From NCBI GenBank assembly GCA_902729315.2, contig LR746273.1, positions 1,493,001 to 1,557,000 on the forward strand: 64,000 bases of DNA, written 5' to 3'. Shown one piece after another: positions 41,981-54,078 of this stretch (the first letter of the stretch is position 1; each line of letters opens with the position of its first letter). The DNA is from Spirodela intermedia. Its lineage: Eukaryota > Streptophyta > Magnoliopsida > Alismatales > Araceae. The translations under genes and the position numbers were made by a program. A model generated the notes under the pieces. It was not told the DNA's origin and searched no databases. It saw only the letters and a list, made by a program, of their open reading frames with translations.

Positions 41981-42716
41981 CCCCCCCCCCCCCCCTTTTT
42001 CTCTCTTCTTCCTCCGGCACACTGGACAGGATCCCGGAGAAGTCCAGAGGGTTTTCATTTCGCCATATTAGCTTCCTTGGTAACGTCCCAAGGCTACAAT
42101 AACTCCACTTTCTCTCTCTCTCTCTCTCTAAATGAGAAGAAACCAGGCTCCCAGGGACAGGAAGACGGACAGACAGCAAACACAGAAAAATCGATATTAG
42201 CTTTCTTAGTAGCGTTCCAAGGCTACAATAACTTCAGTTTCTCTCTCTCTCTCTCTCTCTAGAATGAGAAGAAACCGGGTTCCAGGGACAGAAAGACAGA
42301 CAGCAAGCACAGAAAAATTCGATATTAGCTTTTCTTGTACGTCCCAAGGCTGCAATAACTTCAGTTTCTCTCTCTCTCTCTAGACATGAGAGGTAACCCG
42401 GCTCCAGGGGCAGAGACAGAAAGACAGCAAACACATAAAAATTCGATAAACAGTTGGAGGTTCGGAAACAAATGAAAGAATGTACTGCTCTATCAGTGAG
42501 GGGCGCTACAATCAGTTTCACTGAGAAGGGAAGGGGGAGGGGGGAAATAATATTAACTCCAGGGAGACGCATCCTACAACAAAAAACGGCAGCCGACTGG
42601 TTAAACATCGGCCGGGATTAGATAGTCAAACTAGGCAAAGAGGCAGGCATTCGATAAATCGCCAAAGTCAACTGCTCTGGACAGATTCTTCTTCACTGAC
42701 CACTTCCTGGAAGCTA
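41981..42716. other. Convergent 3' region of USP and Alba genes with minisatellite
   Basis: This region contains the USP 3' UTR with a short C homopolymer just after the stop, the three-copy array at 42062-42447, and the probable Alba 3' UTR. No gene is seen. Confidence 0.5.
42062..42447. repeat. Three-copy 124-132 bp tandem minisatellite with internal CT tracts
   Basis: Copies run about 42062-42193, 42194-42323 and 42324-42447. Each starts ATTAGCTT, has CCCAAGGCTRCAATAACT, a (CT)n of 7-12 units, then ATGAGA, GGACAG-type purine sequence and ends AAAAATTCGAT. Divergence between copies is modest. Confidence 0.93.
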
Positions 42717-45518
42717 CTACGCCTGGGGCTCGCTTCCACTGGGTTCGCTTGATCTGAACTCACGCCCCCTTCCTCTGCCGCCCCGACCCCTTCCACGGCC
42801 GCGCCCTTCATGAAATATTTGAAAGAAATTACCTCAAATAGAACGTCAAGCAGAAATCTTTGGAGGAATTCAATGCAGGGGTTCATAGCCAGGCAGACCC
42901 TGCGGAGGAACATTGGCGGCTTCATGGTCTTCGCCGTTCTCATGGTGAAAGTATCCACGGCCACCATAGCCGCCTCGTCCCTGGCCGCGGAAGCCGCGTC
43001 CCCGGCCGCGGCCCCCATAGCCGCCGCCCCTGCCGTATCCATGATCGCCATTGCTCCAACCTCCCTCGGGATAATCATCAGGCGCATTTGGATTTCCTGA
43101 AGAATCAAGTAGGCGATCTAGAATTGCTCACAGCGTTAAAATAAACAGGAGACATTGAGTTCGGCTCTCATTCACAGACCTCTGCCTCTTCCCCTTGTTC
43201 GACCGCCACGGCCCCTGTTGCGACTGTAGGGTAGATCTTCTGAAATTTTATAACGTCATTAGCAGAAGGCAGAGAGATGGAAACGTGGATGACACAATTT
43301 TAGTAGTCTAGATCACCTCCTTCGTCATCGAAGTCAGGCAGAGGCTTCACTTGATCACTTGGCAGGGGAGGCTGGTACCTGCCCAAAGAAACCATCGAAG
43401 ATATTTCAAGCATTCTTGAGCATAGCACAGAAATTGATGAAGTTCCAATTGGCCCGGAGAATACAGACCATGAAATGAAATAAAGGAAGAACAAACTATG
43501 ATCAACTTTGAAATTGACAGATGAGAAAATATCCGTGCAAGAAAATATCATAAATTCAGTGCAAGCCAAATCATTGCAGATTCTTTTCGTAGAAAGAAGT
43601 CCACAGACCAAATCATACGGCACTAAACTATGGTAATTAGCTAAAAGACCATAGGAATACAGACCTCTCTAAAATAAGGATACAGTATATCTAATTTTTC
43701 TATAAAGAAAAAAAAAACAGACGAGGCGAGGTAAAAAGCTGCACATGGATCGAAATAATTGTGGTATGAAACATGAAATCAGGATAAAAAGGATTAATAC
43801 AACAAACTTTCATGAATAGAGGCCAAGTGAGTCAAATAGATTGATGCGTCTGAGAGGATGAGATAGATTGTGGTTGATCACGAATATATCTATGGTGCCG
43901 AATATCTTAATGTTGTAATTTTTCACAATTGAATTATCTCCTTCATGTTTTTTGCTTCATTATACGACCTTAATCGCACTTCCAAACGCCAGCAATGGCT
44001 TAAACGTCTTCCGATGGGATCGGTCAGACCACCAATAGCAGTTTCATGGATGTTCAAATCTTTCTTGCAAGGCTGCCATGCATTTCCGTGATCCTTGCGC
44101 TCAGCATAAACAAATACGCAATAAGAGATCGTCTTCTTCAACACAGCTTATTGAAAAGGTAGGGAAAACACTCTGGTATAGCGTTTTTTTTTACCATTTA
44201 GCCGAATTATAGATTGATAATCCCAACACGAGCACCATCTTGACTACCCAATAAAGCTACAGAAAAATAAACAATAAATTCATGTCTAAATAAACTCTCC
44301 TCTAACCCCCAAAAAAGAAGAAAAAATGTTTAAACCACCCATCAGACTGCCTTACACCACATCCTGACAAAAGAAGGTAAGATAAATGGACTACATATTA
44401 CCTTCCATCCCATAAGGTTGGAACCCTAGCACACAATCTGATTACTGTTATCCTCTGCAATATTCAACCCATTACGCACCATAGATTGCCTCTATACAGG
44501 ACAGTCCACTCAAATACGGTAGATATTAACATCACAAAGAGCGCCAGTCAATTATTTCACGACAGATTCCAGGCATCTTCAACAACCAGATCATCAAAAA
44601 TTATGCATGAAAAGAACCGACTACTTACCCAACAGAAGAGGTATCGAGAGCTTCTTTTGACAAAGTGATTGTGATCAAGGACACATGTCTCGTAGTTTCA
44701 ATTCTATAGAAAAGGAAAGTAATTAGTACTTCACAAGAACGTCAGTTCCAAAAAAAAAAAAGAAAAAAAAAAGATGTAAAGCGGCATCGGATAATCACAC
44801 CACGCATCTCTCTTTTCCTTTTTTAAAAACAAGATAGCATGTTTTCTTACGGAAGCAGGCCTTCTTCCAAAGGTTCCCATGTATCAGTAATGTCAGTGGA
44901 TCCAATAACTGTAATCTGATGAAGTCCAGCGATCCTCCTCTGGAAGTTTCAAGGAAGATGGCAGAAAACATTACGCTGTGCAAAATTGACAGAGAAGCGG
45001 AAGAAAAATAAAATTTGATTTTTATCGACAAAGAAGCTCGGAATCAGTACCTTGATTAGTTCCACAATCATTACAGACTTATTGATGGCTCTCCCCATCG
45101 CCTTTAGAACAATCTCATTGGTACCTTTTTCCTTCATAAATTTACATGATGTATCAGAATACCGAGGATAAGAATGTAAGAACCATAGGAGGTCAAAAAT
45201 CAGTTCTCTTAATCGGCAGAAAGCAAAAATGGGAAAGGTGACCCCTAACGTCTCACTTTACCGTACCATCGAGTGGTAGGCTTAGATCTCAAAAGAAGCG
45301 AACACATTAACCAGAACCTTTGAGTGAACGAATCATGTTCTCTTACAGCTTACGTTATGAACAGACACAATACCGAAACATATTTGCAATGTTACCTGGA
45401 AAAGGTTAATAGCATAGGAGATATAGTTGCGCATCCTCCCCTGGGTGGTTACCCGTATCTCGTTCTCGTTTATGGGAGCTTCCTCCCGCGGTTTCTCCAC
45501 TCTCTGGTACCGATCCAT
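42717..45518 (-). CDS. Alba-domain RNA/DNA-binding protein with RGG tail
   Basis: Eight exons: 45396-45518, 45051-45131, 44851-44939, 44629-44703, 43317-43378, 43180-43239, 42899-43096, 42717-42805; 258 aa, phases agree. The Alba fold spans about residues 19-110: NENEIRVTTQGRMRNYISYA, NEIVLKAMGRAINKSV, IAGLHQITVIGSTDITDTWE and TRHVSLITITLSK. It is followed by YQPPLPSDQVKPLPDFDDEG and a Gly/Arg-rich tail (GRGRGRGFRGQGRGGYGGRG). Plant Alba proteins with this tail bind RNA and R-loops. The last join (exon 7 to 8) was chosen because reading on from exon 7 meets a stop after nine codons, while splicing in phase 1 continues the RGG tract (GRGRGRGRGG) to EPQA and a stop. Confidence 0.92.
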
Positions 45519-46248
45519 CTCGCTCCTACCTTCCTGAGCACACACCATCGACAATCAGAGCCCCGTAAATAGGCATTATCCACGGAAACCCACCGCAGAC
45601 ATGCGGAAGCTCCCTTAAGACGAAGAAGGTAATCAGGAGACAAAAAAGGAATCCCTCATCACATAGCAGGAAAAAAAGAGGAGAAATTGAGACTATATTT
45701 CTGATGGTCACCTCAACAGACCTTCGCCTCGGCTTCTGCTTCGGCCTCGTTAGTTCAGCAGAGTAAGGGTTCTCTCCGATCGCCGCCTACTCACTGGGAG
45801 TCGCCGAGGACGAGAGACGCCGTGCTACCAGGTGTTAGGGTTCGGAGACGAAGTCTGTACCCCGATTAGACTTTATAATCACCATCCTGTCCCTGGCATC
45901 CGCCGCCGTGGGATAGAGATCGAACGGCCGGAGACCTTTCAAATCTCGGCGGGAGGACGGGAGATCCAACGGGCGCTGGGACGTGGCATTAACCAAATAG
46001 ATTGCGAGCAAATCACGAACCTCGGTCAACAGTCCGTCCAGCCCAGGCCCAAAGGCCCTCATCTAGAACCATAGTAAAGCCTAACTGGATCCCACTAGCA
46101 AAGACAAAGAGGATCCAAAGGCCCCTGAATCTGATGAAATGGCTACTTGGCGACAGGTAGAAGCTTTCTAATGGTTGTTCAGTTAGGGTTCCATTCGTCA
46201 AGCACCATATATCACTTTCCCTCTCTCTTCCTCTTATGTACCCATGAA

Positions 46249-46279
<31 letters not shown>

Positions 46280-46535
46280 CGGAAAGAAAATAACAAGACA
46301 TTATACGAAATAAATACGGAAAGAGAGGCTTGCATTAATATAAGAAACCTGATCTATACATATGCTGCTCGCCGAGATACCTCCTGTGACGAATCTCCGA
46401 CAGCTGTACAACACTACGGAGAACCAAAACAAAACCACAGTAGCCTGACCCTCTCTCTCTCTCTATATTTATCTATTAGCTGACAGACGAAGGTGGAGAT
46501 GTATTTACATAGAAGATTAGCTCGGAGGAAGGGAA
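45519..46535. other. Alba upstream region and F-box 3' flank
   Basis: The Alba leader probably has an intron: a CTCAG acceptor lies a few bases before the ATG, and a GAAG|GTCTGT donor is near 45720 (-). An AACCCTAA telo-box-like site is near 45835. A (GA)n tract lies at about 46243-46275 and a short CT run at about 46450-46466. The right part should be the F-box gene 3' UTR. Confidence 0.45.
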
Positions 46536-47860
46536 TTAATGGAGTTTATTCTGCGCTACTGCCTGACAAAGCTCGTCCTCGTAGAAGAGAACCCTGGTAG
46601 AGGCGACTGACTTGCAAATGGGCTTCGGCAAACCAGGCGGCACACGCAGCCGCGAAGGAAGGGCGGACTCTTGGAAGAGGACGGCGGCGATCTGGCTCAC
46701 GTCCATCAGGTGAACGCGAGGTGGGCAAGGGCCGTGCCGGGGAGCTTTGGGGGTTCTAGGGTTCGGGCCCCAGCCGCCATTACCGTCGCCTTTGCTGAAG
46801 AGGGAAGAAAACTGTGAGTCAGTGGACAGAAGAAGTTTGCTCCTCGTAGGAAGAGGAGCTTCTTGTAAAGGATAGATACCTTATGAAAGGCCAGTGCTCG
46901 GTGGGGAGAGGAGTCTTTGTGTTGAGCATCTCCTGACGGGATCGATCTGGAGTTGTGTAATTGAAATGGTATTGTCTGGCGAGCAAAACCTGGTCGATGA
47001 GAGTTGACTATGATAACCAGAACGTTTAATAGGGGACAAAAATAAAAAACGAAAAGGGAAGTCAACGGAGCAGTGAAGCGATGAACAAGCGCGATGGTTC
47101 CCTGAGACTACTGGACCGTCTTGGAGAAAAAAAAAAAAAGGGTTACTGGAGATGAATCCAGATCATTATTTCGCAGGCCAATTTATCATTCCGATTTCTA
47201 CAGTGCTTACGAATAACGAAAGGAAGCTGCTTGAAGTGAATATTGACTTAATTAATTGCTGCAACTTCGGCATCTATGTCTAGAATGTACGATCGAACAA
47301 GAAGTACTTACTGCCTTTCGAATCTTTTGAGAAACATGGAAGACAGCTTTGAGTTGATCATGATGCAGGTGACAGAGAATCTTGACCTTAAAAAGAAAGA
47401 AGGTTAGAATGACATACATACAGATCCATTAATGGCAGATAAACGAGAGTATTTATAGCAAAAGAAGAGGTGCATGAGAGAACCGGCCAAAGGTTCGGTG
47501 CCCAAGACATACCAGTAGATCCATTGGAAGAGATTCAAGCCTCGACATTGAATCGCATTCAGTAGCCATGGGGGTTTTCGGTGTTACTGGCGACTTATAT
47601 GATCTGTTCCCATCGGCCAGTCTCGCAGCTGTTCCGAAAATGTTTCTGTCGGGTGATGTCACTGGAGTGATATCAATGTCAAGCTGTGTTTGGCGTAGTA
47701 GGCCGATTTTTGCTTCCTTGGAATGGAGTACGACCCTTTTCTTGCCTATGTCTGTGCATGGCTTCGTTGTAGCTCTATTATATCGGATCTGGGCAAGTGC
47801 GCCAGGCTTCAGGTACTTGTTTTTGGTTTTCCTTACACGTTTCTTCTGCTTGAAAGCCAT
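46536..47860 (-). CDS. F-box protein of the At4g35930 type
   Basis: Four exons: 47513-47860, 47312-47386, 46880-46989, 46536-46794; 263 aa, phases agree. A basic N-terminal region (MAFKQKKRVRKTKNKYLK) precedes the F-box in SRLESLPMDLLVKILCHLHH and AVFHVSQKIRKAVLLARQ. Then come YHFNYTTPDRSRQEML, a TPLPTEHWPF phrase and the conserved C-terminus ISQIAAVLF-like (here VSQIAAVLFQESALPSRL) with PPGLPKPICKSV and LFYEDELCQAVAQNKL. These are the landmarks of a small plant F-box family, presumed SCF substrate receptors; targets are unknown. The start is the first ATG of the exon in frame. A two-codon upstream ORF abuts the start. A non-coding first exon is likely near 49111-49260. Confidence 0.9.
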
Positions 47861-47869
47861 TCAATCCAT
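47861..47869 (-). promoter_or_regulatory. Two-codon upstream ORF abutting the F-box start codon
   Basis: On the minus strand ATGGATTGA is followed at once by the main ATG, in the same frame. A further upstream ATG at 47871-47873 is out of frame and overlaps the start. Both could lower or tune translation. Seen in sequence; effect is inferred. Confidence 0.5.
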
Positions 47870-49260
47870 GCATCAAGGAACAGTCACGGTAGTTTTGACA
47901 AGCTTCTTTTCAATCCGCGTCGTATCTTGTATCTCTGTGAGCTGATCAGAGTCTACAATTTGCAAACCAGAGATAACCGATGATTAATACCCTCGTCAAT
48001 AAAATGTTTGACATATGTTGCATCATTACCAAACAAGATACGACTGAAAGCTTATGCAAGAACAGATGGGCAAGAGTAAAGCTTAAGAGTGTCAGACAAT
48101 GTATAAACTCGATCACCAAGGCGAACCATTGATCCAATTAAGCCATAAAATATTTCTGGCGTCAAAAAATCTAAGCCAATCACTACACTGGGCAAGAACA
48201 AGTCCACAACTAGATGCCCCATCGGTCTCCGTCCTGAAAAAAAAAAGAAAATCCTCTGAATTGATCGATGAGGATAAACGCAGATTTGTCTAGGCCACCA
48301 TATCTAGGCGTGGGAAAGATCATACCTCCACCTTCGAAGACAGATTAAGTTATCTTTAAAACATCACATCTCTTTGGGCGAATGAACTTGAACTTCAAAT
48401 ACTATTTAGAGAGGAATGACTGATAATGGGTATCAGTTTTGTTTTTAGGAAGGAAGGGATATGCAGTTACTTTGCGGCTGATGCATGATTATAGCATAAT
48501 GGCATCGACAACTCTAATCTCAAATGTTATCTAATAAAGCGTAGGCATAGCACCAGGCAACAAACCATGTCCATACGACCATGACAAGCCCTAGTGCACG
48601 TAACCCGCCAGAGAGAGCTGAAAATGGGGGAACAGCAACTTAACTTACTACGATCGCATTGATAACTGGAATAAACCATCGTCTCTCAACCTTTTCCCCC
48701 CGCTCGACATCTAGTTTTTATTTGACATCGTAAAACCTTGATATAAGAATATTCCAGGACGCAAGGAAAGACACAGGTGCCTATTGGAGCTTGTCAAGTT
48801 CCAAGCGAAAGGATTGTTTGCGTGAGCATCGGTAGATAGGGAACTAATAAGTGCGAGAGATCGAGAGAGAGAGCAGATCCCAGTTGCTACAAATCAGTGA
48901 AAAAAACTAGCTCGTAGCCAGGAAAGGTACAAGGAGGGAAGGAACTGAATCAATAACGGAGCTTACCATAGAAAGCGATGAGATTCAACACGTCGGTCTA
49001 TATCCCCACACGCACGCTGCAATCACAGAAAACTATCAGAAAAAAAAAAGCAAGTTGAGAAACGGCAGCCACTTAGATCGGAAGAAGATGACAACTGCAG
49101 AGACTCAGACCTACGAAGAAAACCGAATGAAAAATCTGCCAAAGGGTTGCCGACTGAAGTTCCGAGACCTCCGCCGCAGCTTTGAAGCCGGGAGTCCACC
49201 GCAGGAGTGAAGTAACTGAAACCCTAGCACCACGGTGCGAGAAATGAAGGCGGGGAGAGG
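47870..49260 (-). other. Likely 5' leader and leader intron of the F-box gene
   Basis: A GC-richer stretch at 49111-49260 contains the telo-box-like AAACCCTA near 49217 (in reverse on this strand) and ends at GTAG|GTCTGAG (minus strand), fitting a non-coding first exon. A possible acceptor (AATTGTAG) is near 47957. The 1.1 kb between is AT-rich with no recognisable coding sequence. Confidence 0.35.
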
Positions 49261-49295
49261 CCAAAACTGTTTTGAATTTCCTCCGTCCGACTTGC

Positions 49296-49428
49296 GCGCC
49301 AAAATTTTTGGGAAACGGCTGCGGGAAAAACTATTCCAACCAGGGAAAGGTCATTCAACGGGGCCCGCACGTGGCGATCTGTCATTGGCCCCACTTTGAT
49401 TTCTGGTTTCGCATAATCTGGCGGGAAA
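49296..49428 (+). promoter_or_regulatory. Three E2F-like sites
   Basis: GCGCCAAA at 49296-49303, GCGGGAAA at 49321-49328 and GCGGGAAA at 49421-49428 all fit the E2F consensus TTTSSCGC in reverse complement and share one orientation. They lie just upstream of the presumed F-box transcript start and could serve either strand. Binding is inferred. Confidence 0.5.
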
Positions 49429-50216
49429 GAGAGTGATCTCGTGGTTGTTTATAATGACTAGACATGGCAAAGGGCTTGCGCTGAACAGCGCTGGCCAGTC
49501 GCCTGAGGCGAAGAGTGAGGAAGGAGAAAAAGGAGGGCGTCGATGGAGAACGAGGATGAAGATCTTCGGCAGTGTCTTCCGGCGACATTTTCGAGTGAGT
49601 TTCTGCAGGTTTCATTGTCTCTTCGGCTGCTATCTTCCGTCTTCTTCCAGTTGGCGACACAGGAAGGGGAGGAGGAGGGGGAGGAGAGGAGGTCTACCTC
49701 GGCGCAGGAAAAGCTGACATACAGCACCTGACAGGCTATGGTGTCCGGCAGAGGTGACACCGTGAAATTTTAAGGTGAGAAGCCATTGAAGAGGAACCAT
49801 GGCGTGCCGAGGTGCTACACGTGAACGCGTCAGGAAGGGGCCACACAAGATAACGACACATTAACTCCGGGGCCTGGATCTTCCGAGCTTGATGGTCCTC
49901 CATGGTGGTGGCCGCTCACGTTGAACACCGTGGCCGAGGAGGACATCGAACGAGTATGACCTGGTGTTCTGGCGTGTCCTCTGGGTGGAAAAAGGAGGAA
50001 GACAAAAGATGGCCCTAAAGTGAAAGCCAGGAACTCACAACCTTTTTTGCCCCTCCCCACTGCTGACCTCCATGTCCCCCCCTCCGTGCTCTCCACTGGG
50101 GCCGTGCTGTAGCACGGGCGCACCACGCAGTCAGCCACGAAGAGCGGCTACTGGTGGTCGGGCGTGCCCTCCCCGCACCAAATAGAAGAAGACACAATAC
50201 ACTTGAATGGGGGGGG

Positions 50217-50284
<68 letters not shown>

Positions 50285-51149
50285 CAGTGGAGGGGTCTTT
50301 TTCTCAGATGTCCACTAGTAGGAACGCCCACTTCACGGGAATTCATGAGGTGAGGATCCCAGAAATTCCAGACCCCCTATCCTCTCCTCAACCCAATAAC
50401 TGCAAGACGCAGAGTCAATGGTTACCGTCGACAATGCGGTTTAGCAGCGGGGAGTAGTTGTAGAGGATGTGATTTCGGGGGCATACCTGATGGAGACTGT
50501 GGAAGTCCTCCCATTTCTGAGGCTCCCGGCGGCTGATCCTTTCAGATCGCATCTCTCTCTCCCGGAATCGAGACTGGACTCGGTATTCTATTAACCTTCC
50601 CCGATAATTGATTTTCTTTTCCAGGATTTCAATGGGTTTTTGGGACTAGAGCAGGAGGAGCCGCTCGAGTTCACTGGGCATATTCTTCTACATGTAAATT
50701 ATCAATGCTCGCCTTTCCAGACTACTGGTTGGGACGATTTCTTCCTTTCAGTGAAGCTTCACATCTCTAGATTCGAACTGTTTCCTCCGTCATACAAGCT
50801 TTGTAGTCGTCCTCGAAAAAGAACAAGAGCTACCTCACAGAGATAAGAGAGAAGATTTCCTCGAGACCGGGAAGCAGACGAAGAAATCAAAGCTGTCAAC
50901 AAGGTGCCGACGTCTCCACCATTGATTGGTGCCCGGGAAGGTATACAGCCGTCTGATTTACACCGGATTTAGTCTCAGGCCAATTTACTCTGGATTTGCC
51001 GAAGGAAAACATAAATCTTCATAACTTGTGAGCTCTCTGGTAACCGAAACTTTGTTTCTGCGTGATATAGCTGGATTTAATTCCTCACCAACTTTGCTAC
51101 AGGTTCTTTGAAATCTGGTTTTGTCGTGACTGCTGGAAAGGGAGAAAAA
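49429..51149. other. Region upstream of the MCA gene with an unresolved candidate coding start
   Basis: A short frame starts at 49543 (+) with MENEDEDLRQCLPATF and is followed by a donor-like TCGA|GTGAGT at 49594, but the nearest acceptor (49650) would leave only a 56-nt intron and no convincing continuation was found. A GC-rich stretch follows (49740-50200), then a (GA)n tract at 50219-50281. A CT-rich stretch and acceptor (TTTTCCAG) near 50625 could belong to the leader of the downstream MCA gene. No gene is claimed. Confidence 0.35.
50219..50281. repeat. (GA)n microsatellite
   Basis: About 31 uninterrupted GA units directly after a run of eleven or so G. ORFs of alternating Arg-Glu here are artefacts. 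Confidence 0.97.
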
Positions 51150-53154
51150 ATGTTGACATGGGAGCAACTGGGCGAGATCGGAACCGCCGGCCAGCTAGTG
51201 GGCCTCGATGCCGTTCGCCTGATCGGGATGATCGTCCAGGCTGCTAACACGGCCCGCATGCACAAGAAGAACTGCCGGCAGTTCGCTCAGCACCTGAAGC
51301 TGATCGGGAACCTACTGGAGCAACTCAGAATCTCGGAGCTGAAGAAATATCCTGAGACGCGAGAACCGCTGGAGCAGCTGGAAGACGCTCTCAGAAGGTC
51401 TTACGTGCTGGTGAACAGTTGCCAGGACCGGAGCTATCTGTATCTACTGGCCATGGGGTGGAATATCGTTTACCAATTTAGGAAGGCCCAGACAGAGATC
51501 GACCGGTATCTGAAGCTCGTCCCCCTCATCACTCTCGTTGACAACTCCAGAGTCAAGGTGGACATCCTTCTTTCATTACTTTCTTCTTTCCGCAGTACAT
51601 TCTTCAGCTTCAAGACTAAAATTTTGTTCCTAAATTTTGAAAGTGGGTTGTAGTTTCTAAAATGGCTCCGATTGCTGATGCATACTTGTTACAGTCGTCC
51701 TTTTTCTTAAATATTTTCATATTTTCATACTTCTTCAGGAAAGGCTGGAATGCATTGAAAGGGATCAGTGTGAGTACACTTTGGACGAAGAGGACAGAAA
51801 GGTGCAAGATGTCATACTGAACCGTGATCCTTCTGATGAGGGCGCGATGGTGCTCAAGAAGTCCCTCACTGGCTCATACCCAAACTTGCCATTTGATAAG
51901 GCCCTGAAGAAAGAAAATGAGAAACTTAATTTAGAACTACAGAGATCACAGGATGTCAGTCAGTATGAAGTCATTCAGCATTTGCTTGGAGTGACAGAAG
52001 CCGTGGCAAATGCTCTGAAAGAAAGGGATTCTCAACTCAAGAACGTGAAGAAGGTGGATGAACATCGCTCGAAGGATCAGAGCATCAAAGAACATGATTT
52101 TGGCCAGAGGTACATTCTCTTCTTGAAGATGAATGCTGTGATCCTGTACAGGGTTAGAACGTGAACCCCCATCAAATTTCTTTCATATTAAGTGAGGAGG
52201 AACACATAACACAATAGTTTATAATTCCTTGGCTTTATTACTTAAAGCTAACAGATCTTGTGCGCCAGGCTTGTTTAATCTTGATTTTCAAACACAATTC
52301 CATCGCTCTGGTTTCCCCACTGATCCATTGACAAGCTCATTCGGGGTGCACCCTGTTTCGATCTCAATCTCAGGTGTGGTTCCTCAGTACTATCAGGCCA
52401 TAACTCGATCTCAGCTGTCTCACGCGGACATGAAGAATGGCACTTTGACTTACTGGATTGTTGCTCCGAACCTTATTTGTGTAAGTCAATTAAAAATCTG
52501 GCCTCGGCTCGGTTCTTGTTCTAAATATATTCATTCATCGCATTATCTCGTATGATTTAATTTCCGCGGAGCCTCTTCAATGTACTCCGCAACCCTATTC
52601 CATCATGGAATCCGCTTGACATCTCGCAGGCATGAAAACGTTCTTCTGTCCCTGCGGAACTTTCTCTAAGATAGCGTCTGTTGCCAGAAATAGGCAAATA
52701 TGTGAGTGTCTACTCCGATCGCAGCCATTATTAAGGTAAAATTTGCTGGTTTTACTGATTACTGACCTGCTTGATCGTTCATCAGCTCCAGAGGAGACAT
52801 GCAATGATCTGATGGCCTATTCATTGATTCTATCTTGCTGCTGCTATACCTGCTGCGTTAGAAGGAAGCTTCGCAAAATGCTGAACATCACGGTAATCAT
52901 ATTCTCATCTCTTTTGTGGAAACCGTGTTAGTTATGATACATCTCTGTAATTTCCTTGTGTTTAGCTCTCAACGTCAACACGCTCTGAAATAGTTCTCCC
53001 GTGTCGGTGGTAGGGTGGACTTTGCGATGACTTCCTGTCCCACTTGATCTGTTGCTGCTGCGCGCTTGTCCAAGAATGGCGAGAGGTGGAGGCCCGTGGA
53101 ATCCATGGGAACACGAAGACTAGCCCACCATCCTTCCAGCGCATGGAATCGTAG
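51150..53154 (+). CDS. MCA1: MCA1/MCA2-like (MID1-complementing activity) Ca2+-permeable channel protein
   Basis: Six exons: 51150-51557, 51739-52109, 52374-52480, 52630-52701, 52786-52892, 53014-53154; 401 aa, phases agree. The N-terminal region has GLDAVRLIGMIVQAANTARM, KKNCRQFAQHLKLIGNLLEQ and SYLYLLAMGWNIVYQFRKAQ. An EF-hand-like stretch follows (ERDQCEYTLDEEDRKVQDVI, about 141-160), then a coiled-coil-like segment (KKENEKLNLELQRSQ). The C-terminal half has the PLAC8 Cys-rich domain: WHFDLLDCCSEPYLC, FFCPCGTFSKIASVARNR, LILSCCCYTCCVRRKLRK and LICCCCALVQEWREVEARG. Arabidopsis MCA1/2 act at the plasma membrane in touch-linked Ca2+ entry. Exon 3 was set by frame: an upstream acceptor gives a different frame that loses the conserved HEEWHFDLL. 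Length is near MCA1 (421 aa). Confidence 0.94.
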
Positions 53155-53186
53155 CTTGAGAGTCAAACGGTGAGGTCTCCCCTCCG

Positions 53187-53231
<45 letters not shown>

Positions 53232-53995
53232 AATCAAATAATTAGTGAATTATAATAAGTGAACAATTAAATTTGAAACTAATATCTATCTATTAGAAAG
53301 AATATGTATGTCTAATTAATGTATTTTTTATCGCTACACATAATCTCTATGGTGGAAGGACAACAAGGACAAATCTTTGGAGAATAAGGTGAACTTGCAC
53401 CTTATTTAAGCTTTTAAAACATATAAAATGTATATTTCAATGAAATTGGAGCAACAATTATTTTTCTCAGATGCCCCCTACTGGTGTTTGCATGATATGA
53501 TGAGGTTGTAAATAGGGTCTCAATAGAGCCAATTACTGCTAATGAACTTTGTGGGGGTGGGGCGTTGACTTTGGGTAGTGTAGTAACTTCTTTTTTTCTC
53601 CTCTCTTGTTCCATTTCAATGCCTTAAAATGGCAATCTATTGGATCAACGATGATAGTAGAGAAGTAGAGTATTTGACAACATGAAACATAATTTAAATG
53701 GAGGTTTGAATTTGATTGAACTTCAAAGAGGATATGGTGGTTCACATTGGGAGGCATGGTGGCTGGAGTAATGGAGGAAGAAAGCTTTTAAATTTTGGCT
53801 GACAGGGCTCGTTTCTGTTTTGAAGACTATTGATTAAAAGACCCAATAATTTGGGGTAAATTACTGGATTTTACTCATTAATTAATGGAACTTTAATGTT
53901 GAGTATTTTGCATTGTAGGTGCACTCCATTGTTAAAAGTAATTTTCTATTGACATATTGAAAAATGACAATAAATGCTTTGTTGTGATTACTAAG

Positions 53996-54078
<83 letters not shown>

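Noticed and set aside
42870-42898. Alternative Alba C-terminus by reading through exon 7 to a stop at 42870
   Set aside because: Splicing at 42899 to 42805 is in phase and continues the Gly-Arg tract, as in plant Alba proteins.
52255-52373. Earlier start of MCA exon 3 at 52255
   Set aside because: Its frame fails to reach the conserved HEEWHFDLLDCC segment; the acceptor at 52373 restores both phase and family sequence.
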